Both the position numbers and the translations under genes were made by a program. The notes under the pieces were generated by a model. That model saw only the letters and a program-made list of their open reading frames with translations, made no database searches and was not told the origin of the DNA. From positions 1 through 64,000 of the forward strand of contig NZ_QEQQ01000027.1 of assembly GCF_003097235.1 (NCBI RefSeq): a DNA stretch of 64,000 nucleotides, in the 5' to 3' direction. This DNA comes from Pseudomonas sp. CC120222-01a. Its GTDB lineage: Bacteria > Pseudomonadota > Gammaproteobacteria > Pseudomonadales > Pseudomonadaceae. Positions 25,096-32,471 of the stretch are shown here, one piece after another (the stretch's first letter is position 1; each line of letters begins with the position of its first letter).

Positions 25096-26424
25096 TCAGC
25101 GCTTGGCGGTTTCGCCTACCAGGGCAGCTTCCTGCTTGTCTGCCATTAGCGAGGCGTAGTACTGCTCGCCCTTGGCGGCGTCGTACATGCCTTCCCAACG
25201 CGCAATCACCAGGGCTGCCAGGGCGTTGCCGATCACGTTCAGGGCGGTACGCGCCATGTCCATGATGCGGTCTACACCGGCGATGAAGGCCAGGCCTTCC
25301 AGCGGAATGCCCACGCTGCCCAGGGTCGCCAGCAGCACCACGAAGGACACGCCCGGTACGCCGGCGATGCCTTTGGAGGTGACCATCAGGGTCAGCACCA
25401 GCAGCAGCTGCTGGCTCCAGGACAGGTCGATGCCGTACAGCTGGGCGATGAAGATGGCCGCGATGCTCTGGTACAGGGTCGAACCGTCGAGGTTGAACGA
25501 GTAGCCGGTCGGTACCACGAACGAGCAGATCGACTTCGGCGCACCGTACTTCTCCATCTTCTCGATCACGCGCGGCAGCACGGTTTCGGAGCTGGAGGTG
25601 GAGTAGGCGAGGATCAGCTCATCTTTCATGATGCGCATGATCTTGATCACCGAGAAGCCGAACAGGCGCGCCACCAGGCCCAGCACCATGAAGGCGAAGA
25701 AGGCGATGGCGAAGTACACCAGCAGCACCAGCTTGGCCAGCGGCAGCAGCGAGCTGAAGCCGAAGTTGGCAACGGTCACGGCGATCAGGGCGAACACGCC
25801 GATCGGGGCGTAGTTCATGATCATGTGGGTGACCTTGAACATGGTTTCCGATACGGCCTGGAAGGTCCGCACCAGCGGCTCGCGCAGGTCGGCCTGCAGG
25901 CTCGACAGGCCGAGGCCGAACATCACCGAGAAGAAGATGATCGGCAGCATTTCGCCACGCATCAGCGCTGCGAAGATGTTCGACGGGATCAGGTTCAGCA
26001 GGGTCTCGATGAACGCGTGTTCATGCTGCACTTCGGCCGCGGTGGCCTGGTACTTGGAGATGTCGACGGTACCCAGGGTGCTCATGTCGATGCCGGCGCC
26101 CGGGTGGAACAGGTTGGCCAACACCAGGCCGACAACGATGGCGATGGTGGTCACCACCTCGAAGTAGAGGATGGTCTTCAGGCCGATGCTGCCCAGTTTC
26201 TTCGCATCGCCAACCCCGGCGATACCCACGATCAGCGACGAAATCACGATCGGGACGACGATCATCTTGATCAGGCGAATGAAGATGTCACCGGCGGGCT
26301 GGAGGACGTTGCTGATCCACCAGGCCTTTTCCGCGCTGAAGTGGTTCAGCAGCGCGCCGACTGCAACGCCCAGGAGCAGACCGATGACGATCTGCCAGGC
26401 GAGGCTCAGTTTTGCCTTCTTCAT
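25096..26424 (-). CDS. gltP: dicarboxylate/glutamate:cation symporter
   Basis: A 442-residue DAACS-family transporter with eight membrane helices and two re-entrant hairpins. The serine-rich hairpin (AYSTSSSETVLPRVIEKMEKYG, divided), the VVPTGYSFNLDGSTLY motif and the C-terminal AGVDRIMDMARTALNVIGN are those of GltP/GltT proteins importing glutamate and aspartate with protons. The ATG at 26424 is chosen over an upstream in-frame start because of AAGGGTAAAG just before it. Upstream sigma-54 and Aau-like sites indicate induction by acidic amino acids. Confidence 0.93.
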   Translation of the reverse strand: MKKAKLSLAWQIVIGLLLGVAVGALLNHFSAEKAWWISNVLQPAGDIFIRLIKMIVVPIVISSLIVGIAGVGDAKKLGSIGLKTILYFEVVTTIAIVVGLVLANLFHPGAGIDMSTLGTVDISKYQATAAEVQHEHAFIETLLNLIPSNIFAALMRGEMLPIIFFSVMFGLGLSSLQADLREPLVRTFQAVSETMFKVTHMIMNYAPIGVFALIAVTVANFGFSSLLPLAKLVLLVYFAIAFFAFMVLGLVARLFGFSVIKIMRIMKDELILAYSTSSSETVLPRVIEKMEKYGAPKSICSFVVPTGYSFNLDGSTLYQSIAAIFIAQLYGIDLSWSQQLLLVLTLMVTSKGIAGVPGVSFVVLLATLGSVGIPLEGLAFIAGVDRIMDMARTALNVIGNALAALVIARWEGMYDAAKGEQYYASLMADKQEAALVGETAKR

Positions 26425-26623
26425 GTCTTTACCCTTTGTTCTAGTGGTCACGGGTACCGACCGGAAAAGCGCGTAACAGAGCCGTTGGCAACGTCACGGG
26501 GAGCTTTTGGCTTCCGTCCGGAGACCTCGTGTAAGGACACCGCGAGCGAGCGACAGGGCGCTCGGGCCAGCGAAAAAGGCGGCAACTATTGCGATGGGGA
26601 AGGCTGAAATCTAATGCCGGAAA

Positions 26624-26639
26624 CGCATACCCCATGCCG
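26624..26639 (-). promoter_or_regulatory. sigma-54 promoter of gltP
   Basis: On the minus strand CGGCATGGGGTATGC gives GG-N10-GC with GGCA at -24 and TGC at -12, a good match to TGGCAYG-N4-TTGC. The leader to the gltP ATG would be about 190 nt. Confidence 0.65.
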
Positions 26640-26695
26640 ATACGGCATAGGCATTCAGGACAAAATACGCCGCACGTAAGTCATTGATTTATAAC

Positions 26696-26711
26696 GTTCG
26701 GAAATCCGAAC
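26696..26711. promoter_or_regulatory. Aau-type enhancer box 1
   Basis: GTTCGGAAATCCGAAC is a perfect inverted repeat containing TTCGG-N4-CCGAA, the motif I recall for the AauR response regulator of P. putida. It lies about 58 bp upstream of the sigma-54 promoter. Confidence 0.65.
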
Positions 26712-26773
26712 AAGACCAAACCGCCATATTTAGGCAGTTTTAGCGGTATGTAGTCGGGGATAAAAACGGCTTG

Positions 26774-26787
26774 TTCGACAATCCGAA
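26774..26787. promoter_or_regulatory. Aau-type enhancer box 2
   Basis: TTCGACAATCCGAA matches TTCGG-N4-CCGAA with one mismatch, 78 bp from box 1 centre to centre. Confidence 0.55.
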
Positions 26788-27154
26788 TGGCCGAAATGTC
26801 ACTTGCGCGACCCCTATACCGGACGAAAAAAAATTGATGTACGGTCAAGACAAAATGTGTCTTCGAGGTCAGGACCTGAAAGGAATCAGCAAAAGGGGGA
26901 GATGGCGCCTCGGAAGCCAGGCCCGGTTGCGGTGTTTGTCAGACACCCCCGACCTGAAGCTTCCGATTCTGCCTTTTCCTGACCCGGCCCAATGCTGGAG
27001 GTACTCCCTGTACCCCTAGGCCACTCCGATCCTGCAACAATCAGAACAGCCCGGCCCCCTGGTCATGCGCTGCCCCTCCTCGGGGCGGCGCATCATAGAA
27101 GCGAGAAAGATAAAAAGGTTCCGCTTCCATTACATGACAGCGCGTGACCGCTGG

Positions 27155-27628
27155 TCAGTACCAATTCGGGTCACGCTTGAGTTGCTCCTGCAACATCGCC
27201 TTCATGCCGTCGTCCGGCTTACCCAGCCAGCGGTACTGCGCATGGCGGGTTGGCGACTTGTCACTCGGCAAGCCTTCGGGCACTTCCACCAGCATCCCGT
27301 AGGCGTCGTCCTTGTCCCAGCTGAAGGCCACGATCAGGCGCTTGTAGGTGCAGTTCTGAGGTGACTCGCACAGCGGGCCGACCAGATACTTGTCGCCGTC
27401 TTCGGTCACTGCAGACATCTGCTCCTGACCGCTGCCGCTCAGGTTGATAACCCAGTCAGGCAAACGTTCCTCGCCCTTGATCGTGTCTTGCCAGGTTTCC
27501 CGGTATTCGGGGTCCGAGCCGAGCAACTGCTCGACCCGGACCTGGCCATCGTTGGCCGCCAGCACCGCTGCACTGCCGCCCAACATCACGGCGGCGGCAG
27601 CCAGGGCTGTACAAAGCTTCCTGCTCAT
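27155..27628 (-). CDS. ivy: Ivy-family lysozyme inhibitor
   Basis: A 157-residue exported protein (signal peptide to about residue 23, ending VLA) resembling Ivy, the periplasmic inhibitor of c-type lysozyme. Characteristic features are ELLGSDPEY-like N-terminus (LLGSDPEYRETW), a disulphide-forming pair in CESPQNC, and the KPDDGMKAMLQEQLKRDP tail. The CESPQNC loop takes the position of the CKPHDC inhibitory loop, so inhibitory potency may differ. The ATG at 27628 has GAGG 6 nt upstream. It follows the DUF1328 gene by 2 nt and is probably in one operon with it. Confidence 0.8.
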   Translation of the reverse strand: MSRKLCTALAAAAVMLGGSAAVLAANDGQVRVEQLLGSDPEYRETWQDTIKGEERLPDWVINLSGSGQEQMSAVTEDGDKYLVGPLCESPQNCTYKRLIVAFSWDKDDAYGMLVEVPEGLPSDKSPTRHAQYRWLGKPDDGMKAMLQEQLKRDPNWY

Positions 27629-27630
27629 CT

Positions 27631-27792
27631 TCAACCTCGACCACGTCCAAAGAAGAAGGAGGCTACGAACAGGACCAGGAAGACAATGAACAGGATCTTC
27701 GCGATACCCGTAGCGGCGCCAGCGATACCACCGAAGCCAAGCACAGCGGCGACAATGGCGATGATGAGGAAAGTGATAGCCCAGCTCAGCAT
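27631..27792 (-). CDS. DUF1328 small membrane protein
   Basis: A 53-residue protein read directly from the sequence: it begins [20 protein letters not shown] and ends FFGRGRG. It consists of two hydrophobic helices joined by a glycine/alanine turn ([12 protein letters not shown]), the DUF1328/YtjA layout. AAGGAGAAGC precedes the ATG. It sits between a small membrane protein and Ivy on the same strand, in a block of envelope-stress genes. Proteins of this family are stress-induced in several bacteria; function unknown. Confidence 0.88.
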
Positions 27793-27834
27793 GATGCTTC
27801 TCCTTTCTTTTTGAAAATCGGTGCGGCCAGCGTC

Positions 27835-28128
27835 TTAGAACACCCAGCGTTGCTGGGGCACGACGTTATCCACAGTGGCCGGCGAAGTATTGGCGGCAGG
27901 CCGCTGCTCGACCGGTTCGGTTGCCTTGACCAATGTATTGGCCCGTGTCGACTGGATCTGTGCCAGCAACGCAGTCTGCGCTGCTACCTGATCGGCGAGC
28001 CGGGCGGTCTGCCAGCTGTAGTAGAAGAGGCCGGCGGCCAAGGTCAGCAGCAACGCCATCCCAAGGAACAGGAACTGGCGCACGGGAAGTGCGGCATTGA
28101 GCGAGCGGTTGACGGATGGGCGGTTCAT
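27835..28128 (-). CDS. small hypothetical membrane protein
   Basis: A 97-residue protein with one membrane helix (FLFLGMALLLTLAAGLFYY) at residues 18-37 and an alanine/glutamine-rich, probably coiled periplasmic part (TARLADQVAAQTALLAQIQS). I do not recognise a named family. AGGAGAAG 6 nt upstream supports the ATG at 28128. It is the first gene of a probable three-gene operon with DUF1328 and ivy, and a sigma-54 promoter lies 49-64 nt upstream. Confidence 0.75.
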   Translation of the reverse strand: MNRPSVNRSLNAALPVRQFLFLGMALLLTLAAGLFYYSWQTARLADQVAAQTALLAQIQSTRANTLVKATEPVEQRPAANTSPATVDNVVPQQRWVF

Positions 28129-28176
28129 GCCGGCTTCTCCTGCTGTAATTTTTCTGTTCAAACCTGAACAAGTAAT

Positions 28177-28192
28177 TGCAGCCTGCATGCCA
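28177..28192 (-). promoter_or_regulatory. sigma-54 promoter of the small membrane protein-DUF1328-ivy operon
   Basis: On the minus strand TGGCATGCAGGCTGCA has GG and GC separated by exactly 10 nt and fits TGGCAYG-N4-TTGCA with one mismatch. Expected start near 28166, 38 nt before the ATG. Confidence 0.7.
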
Positions 28193-28287
28193 GCCCGCCA
28201 ATCCAAATAAAATGCTTATAAATCAATTAGTTATCTGCATAGCACAACGCCGTTGAGGACGTATCCTGCACGATGCCCCTGCTGGCG

Positions 28288-28304
28288 TCGTGCGAAATGC
28301 ACGA
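28288..28304. promoter_or_regulatory. inverted repeat, candidate enhancer-binding site
   Basis: TCGTGCGAAATGCACGA is a perfect 6-bp dyad with a 5-bp spacer, plus a further GCACGA half-site at 28268-28273. It is about 100 bp upstream of the sigma-54 promoter at 28177, typical of an activator site. It immediately follows the BON gene stop codon, so a transcript-end structure is the alternative. Confidence 0.4.
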
Positions 28305-28305
28305 T

Positions 28306-29127
28306 TCACCCCTCGACCTTGGTCGCCACTTTGAGCAGATCGGCGTCGACGCCCCGCACGCCGATGATCTGCCTGGCGATATCCACGGCGATGGTCTTCT
28401 GCTCGCTGCTGACCACCTCGCCAGTGAGCCGGACCATGCCTTGTTCGCTGGCCACCTTGATGTTCAGGCCGTCCAGATTGCGGCTGAAGCGGAAGCTGGT
28501 CTGAATCTTGTCGACCACCCAGCCGTCGCTCGGCTGCGGCCCGCTCGAAGCGTCAACCGGTGTTTCCCTTGCCTTCGCCATGGCCGCGGTATCCATGCTG
28601 ACGAGGTTGTTGACCAGGTGCACGCCGTCGGTGGTGCGCGCCACCACGCCCGCGAGCTCCTTGGCCTCGGCACTGTCGACTTTTCCACGCAAGGTGACTA
28701 CGCCGTCTTCGCTTTGCACCTCGATAGGTGATTTCTCCGTAGCCTTGCTCCACAGCAATCGGGCGCGGATCACTGCCGCCAAGGTCGCATCCTCCAGCCG
28801 CTGGGCGTAGGCACGCAGCTCCAACGGGCGCTCGACCAGTTCGGCGTTGACCCGCAACTGGTTGTCGACCTGCTCGATACCCCGTGTGGCCAGGGCCACC
28901 TGCTCGGCCAACTCGCGCTCGACGCCGTTCTCGACTTCCCCGGAAAGGCGAGCCCGCTGGCCATCGACCTCGACCTTGATGCGGAACGGGTTGAGGATCC
29001 GGTTGAGGGTTAGCGCAGTTTGCAACGCCCCCTCCAAACGAGCGTCCTGAACAGGATCGGCGAACACAGGTGTGCAAACGGACAGCAGGGCGGCCGCCAA
29101 CACGGCCATTCGGGTGGTAGGGGACAC
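28306..29127 (-). CDS. periplasmic protein with three BON domains
   Basis: A 273-residue exported protein (signal peptide to about residue 23, PVFA). Three BON domains are recognisable at about 30-95, 112-180 and 203-268, each with the glycine-containing core (RLSGEVENG, TLRGKVDSA, RLTGEVVSS). BON proteins such as OsmY are periplasmic and contact membranes or outer-membrane protein clients under osmotic stress. The start is GTG at 29127, preceded by AAAAGGAGG; upstream codons are non-coding. A near-consensus sigma-54 promoter lies 41-55 nt upstream. It is divergent from algB. Confidence 0.88.
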   Translation of the reverse strand: MSPTTRMAVLAAALLSVCTPVFADPVQDARLEGALQTALTLNRILNPFRIKVEVDGQRARLSGEVENGVERELAEQVALATRGIEQVDNQLRVNAELVERPLELRAYAQRLEDATLAAVIRARLLWSKATEKSPIEVQSEDGVVTLRGKVDSAEAKELAGVVARTTDGVHLVNNLVSMDTAAMAKARETPVDASSGPQPSDGWVVDKIQTSFRFSRNLDGLNIKVASEQGMVRLTGEVVSSEQKTIAVDIARQIIGVRGVDADLLKVATKVEG

Positions 29128-29167
29128 GGGTGTACCTCCTTTTAGTTGGCAAAAGCAGAAAATCATC

Positions 29168-29182
29168 GCAACCAATGTGCCA
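29168..29182 (-). promoter_or_regulatory. sigma-54 promoter of the BON gene
   Basis: On the minus strand TGGCACATTGGTTGC fits TGGCAC-N5-TTGC with no mismatch in either conserved block. The start would be near 29156, giving a leader of about 30 nt. Confidence 0.78.
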
Positions 29183-29337
29183 GCGCGCTGCTCTAAGAAA
29201 ATCATCGAGATATCCGGCGTCACGGTTCAGTTTGGCCATTGGCTAGCATGCAAAGGACAGATTCCTTCACAATTGACCGTGCAACTTGCCCGATTTTTCC
29301 CACACTAATTGAAGATCTACCCGAAGGAGCGCAGGAA

Positions 29338-30684
29338 ATGGAATCAGCCCAGGACAACCAAGGCCGCATTCTGCTGGTGGATGACGAGTCCGCGATCCTG
29401 CGCACCTTCCGATACTGCCTTGAAGACGAAGGCTACAGCGTGGCCACGGCCAATAGTGCTGCGCAGGCTGACGCCTTGCTGCAGCGCCAAGTGTTCGACC
29501 TGTGCTTCCTCGACCTGCGCCTGGGCGAGGACAACGGTCTCGATGTGCTGGCGCAGATGCGCATTCAGGCGCCGTGGATGCGGGTGGTGATCGTCACCGC
29601 GCATTCGGCGATCGACACTGCCGTCGATGCCATCCAGGCCGGCGCCGCCGATTACCTGGTCAAACCCTGCAGCCCTGATCAGTTGCGTCTGGCTACCGCC
29701 AAACAGCTGGAAGTCCGCCAACTCTCGGCGCGCCTGGAGGCCCTTGAAGGCGAAGTGCGCAAACCCAAGGACGGCCTCGACTCGCACAGCCCGGCGATGA
29801 TGGCCGTGCTGGAAACCGCCCGTCAGGTGGCCACCACCGATGCCAACATCCTCATTCTCGGCGAGTCGGGTACCGGCAAGGGCGAGCTGGCCCGTGCCAT
29901 CCACGGCTGGAGCAAGCGGGCCCGCAAAGCCTGCGTGACCATCAACTGCCCATCGCTGAATGCCGAACTGATGGAAAGCGAATTGTTCGGCCATACCCGT
30001 GGGGCGTTTACCGGCGCCAGCGAGAGCACCCTGGGTCGCGTCAGCCAGGCGGACGGCGGCACGCTGTTCCTCGATGAAATCGGCGATTTCCCCCTGACCT
30101 TGCAGCCCAAGCTGCTGCGCTTCATCCAGGACAAGGAATACGAGCGGGTAGGCGACCCGGTTACCCGCCGCGCCGACGTGCGCATCCTCGCCGCGACCAA
30201 CCTCAACCTTGACGACATGGTGCGCGAGAACCGCTTCCGCGAAGACCTGCTATACCGCCTCAACGTCATTACCCTGCACTTGCCGCCGCTGCGCGAGCGC
30301 AGCGAGGACGTCCTGACCCTGGCCGACCGCTTCCTGGCCCGCTTCGTCAAGGAATACTCGCGTCCGGCCCGTGGTTTCAGCGACGAGGCGCGCAGCGCGC
30401 TGCTCAACTACCGCTGGCCGGGCAACATCCGCGAACTGCGCAACGTGATCGAACGCGCCAGCATCATCTGCCCTCAGGAGCGTGTGGAAGTCAGCCACCT
30501 GGGAATGGGCGAACAACCGGCAGGCAATGCGCCTCGGGTAGGCGCAGCCTTGAGCCTGGATGAGCTGGAACGTGCGCACATCGGCGCCGTGCTGGCTACC
30601 AGCGACACCCTCGATCAGGCTGCCAAAACCCTCGGCATCGACGCCTCCACGCTCTACCGCAAGCGCAAGCAGTACAACCTGTGA
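29338..30684 (+). CDS. algB: NtrC-type response regulator AlgB
   Basis: A 448-residue sigma-54-type response regulator: receiver domain (phosphoacceptor Asp59 in CFLDLRL), AAA+ domain with Walker A GESGTGKGE and the intact GAFTGA sigma-54-contact loop, and a Fis-type helix-turn-helix (AKTLGIDASTLYRKRKQY). The partner kinase gene follows directly. In P. aeruginosa AlgB controls alginate and other virulence traits; here the target genes are not known, but sigma-54 promoters lie next door. The ATG at 29338 follows AGGAGCGCAGGAA; upstream residues lie outside the receiver. Confidence 0.94.
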   Translation: MESAQDNQGRILLVDDESAILRTFRYCLEDEGYSVATANSAAQADALLQRQVFDLCFLDLRLGEDNGLDVLAQMRIQAPWMRVVIVTAHSAIDTAVDAIQAGAADYLVKPCSPDQLRLATAKQLEVRQLSARLEALEGEVRKPKDGLDSHSPAMMAVLETARQVATTDANILILGESGTGKGELARAIHGWSKRARKACVTINCPSLNAELMESELFGHTRGAFTGASESTLGRVSQADGGTLFLDEIGDFPLTLQPKLLRFIQDKEYERVGDPVTRRADVRILAATNLNLDDMVRENRFREDLLYRLNVITLHLPPLRERSEDVLTLADRFLARFVKEYSRPARGFSDEARSALLNYRWPGNIRELRNVIERASIICPQERVEVSHLGMGEQPAGNAPRVGAALSLDELERAHIGAVLATSDTLDQAAKTLGIDASTLYRKRKQYNL

Positions 30685-30692
30685 GGCTGCCG

Positions 30693-32459
30693 ATGAAGCT
30701 GCGTACGCGGCTGTTCCTCAGTATCTCGGCCCTGGTGACCGTGGCCCTGCTGGGCTTGTTGCTGGGGTTGGTGAGCGTGCTGCAGATGGCCACGGTGCAG
30801 CAACAGTCAGTGCGCGAAACTACCAACGCACTGGAAGTGGGCCTGAAACTGCGGCAGAACCTCGGCGAACAACTGACTCTGCTACTGGACGAAGACACCG
30901 CTCGGGACAACCTGCGCCCCCTGCAGGACAATTTCCAGGAGCTGCTCAACCAGGGGCTGGCGCAAGGCGGTGAACGCACCGGCTTCAGCAAGGCCAGCAG
31001 CAACTACCAGGCCTTCATCCAGGCCTACCGCGACAGCCCGGCGCCGGCCCGCAGCATGGGCGTGGAACAACCACTGGGCGCGGCATTCAACCAGGTGCGT
31101 ACCGACCTGATCGATTCGCACAAGCAAGCCCTCGATCTCATGACCCGCAGCGAAGAGCACACCCGTGACCGCGCCTTGCTGGTCAGTGGGGTACTCGGCC
31201 TGATGGGGCTGGTGGTGCTGGTGCTCGGTTTCGTCACCGCGCACAACATCGCCCGCCGCTTCGGCCAGCCGATCGAAGCCCTGGCCAAGGCCGCCGACCA
31301 ACTTGGCAAGGGGGATTTCGAAATTACCTTGCCGGTCACACAGGCCATCGAGCTCAACCAGCTCACCCGCCGCTTCGGGCTGATGGCCGACGCCCTGCGC
31401 AAGCACCAGGCAACCAATGTCGATGAACTGTTGGCAGGCCAGCAGCGTTTGCAGGCCGTGCTCGACAGCATCGACGATGGTTTGCTGATCATCGACCGCC
31501 AGGGGCACCTCGAGCACCTCAACCCGGTCGCCCAGCGGCAGCTGGGCTGGAGCGACAGCCGGGTTGGCAGTGGCCTGGCCGAGGCCCTGCAGCGCCCGGA
31601 GCTGGAGCAACAGCTGCGCCAGGTACTGCGCGGTGGCAGCCTGGATCGGCCACCGGAAGACCTGAGCATCGAGGTTGATGAAGAATCTCGCCTGCTGACC
31701 TACAGCCTGACCCCGGTCAGTCATCCGCAAGGGCCGATTCTGGGTGCGGTGATGGTCTTGCACGATGTCACCGAGCAACGCGCCTTCGAACGTGTGCGCA
31801 GTGAGTTCGTGCTACGTGCTTCCCATGAATTGCGCACCCCGGTCACCGGGATGCACATGGCATTCGGCCTGTTGCGTGAACGGTTGAAATTCCCGCCCGA
31901 GGCTCGCGAGAGCGATCTGCTGGAGACCATCGGCGAGGAAATGCAGCGCCTGACCCAGCTGATCAATGACCTGCTGAATTTCTCGCGCTACCAGAGCGGC
32001 TTGCAAAAGCTCGAGCTTGCCCCATGCGCCATCGACGAACTGCTCGACAGGGCGCAGGCACGCTTCAGCGAACAAGCCGCCAACAAGCAGATCGAACTGA
32101 TCAAGGCCCTGGAGCCACCGCTGCCGCGTATCCAGGCCGACGTGGCGCAACTCGACCGGGTGCTGGACAACCTGCTGCACAACGCCATCCGCCATACCGC
32201 CAGTGGCGGGCGCATCCGCCTGCATGCGCGGCGGCACGCGGAGCGGGTGATCATCAGTGTCGAGGACAATGGTGAAGGCATTGCCTACGGGCAGCAGGGG
32301 CGGATCTTCGAACCGTTCGTGCAGGTAGGGCGCAAGAAAGGTGGCGCCGGGTTGGGGCTGGCACTGTGCAAGGAGATCGTGCAGTTGCATGGCGGGCGCA
32401 TGGGCGTGTTTTCCCGGCCAGGGCAGGGCACACAGTTCTATATGGCCTTGCCAGCCTGA
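30693..32459 (+). CDS. kinB: sensor histidine kinase KinB
   Basis: A 588-residue inner-membrane kinase. Two helices (about 8-30 and 165-185) bound a periplasmic sensor of some 135 residues. Then come a HAMP segment, a PAS domain (about 245-355), a dimerisation/phosphoacceptor domain with His378 in ASHELRTPV and an ATPase domain with DNLLHNAIRH, VEDNGEGI and GAGLGLALCKEI. It pairs with AlgB, acting as kinase and phosphatase. The ATG at 30693 has AGG 6 nt upstream; a GTG at 30681 overlapping the algB stop is an alternative start. Confidence 0.93.
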   Translation: MKLRTRLFLSISALVTVALLGLLLGLVSVLQMATVQQQSVRETTNALEVGLKLRQNLGEQLTLLLDEDTARDNLRPLQDNFQELLNQGLAQGGERTGFSKASSNYQAFIQAYRDSPAPARSMGVEQPLGAAFNQVRTDLIDSHKQALDLMTRSEEHTRDRALLVSGVLGLMGLVVLVLGFVTAHNIARRFGQPIEALAKAADQLGKGDFEITLPVTQAIELNQLTRRFGLMADALRKHQATNVDELLAGQQRLQAVLDSIDDGLLIIDRQGHLEHLNPVAQRQLGWSDSRVGSGLAEALQRPELEQQLRQVLRGGSLDRPPEDLSIEVDEESRLLTYSLTPVSHPQGPILGAVMVLHDVTEQRAFERVRSEFVLRASHELRTPVTGMHMAFGLLRERLKFPPEARESDLLETIGEEMQRLTQLINDLLNFSRYQSGLQKLELAPCAIDELLDRAQARFSEQAANKQIELIKALEPPLPRIQADVAQLDRVLDNLLHNAIRHTASGGRIRLHARRHAERVIISVEDNGEGIAYGQQGRIFEPFVQVGRKKGGAGLGLALCKEIVQLHGGRMGVFSRPGQGTQFYMALPA

Positions 32460-32471
32460 GCTTGCCCAGGC

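Larger units (their letters stand above)
26425..27154. other. 730-bp regulatory region upstream of gltP
   Basis: No gene is supported here. It contains the sigma-54 promoter at 26624-26639, the Aau-like inverted repeats at 26696-26711 and 26774-26787, and a further dyad AAGAC-N7-GTCTT at 26849-26865. The part 26880-27150 shows no recognisable element; an 82-codon open frame there has no ribosome binding site or protein resemblance. Confidence 0.5.

Noticed and set aside
26614..26648. Two ATGC...GCAT palindromes 20 bp apart as tandem operators
   Set aside because: They coincide with the GG-N10-GC sigma-54 promoter, which explains the symmetry better, although a repressor site cannot be excluded.
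26771..27019. 82-codon open frame upstream of gltP
   Set aside because: No ribosome binding site, no protein-like composition, and its start overlaps a candidate Aau-type box.
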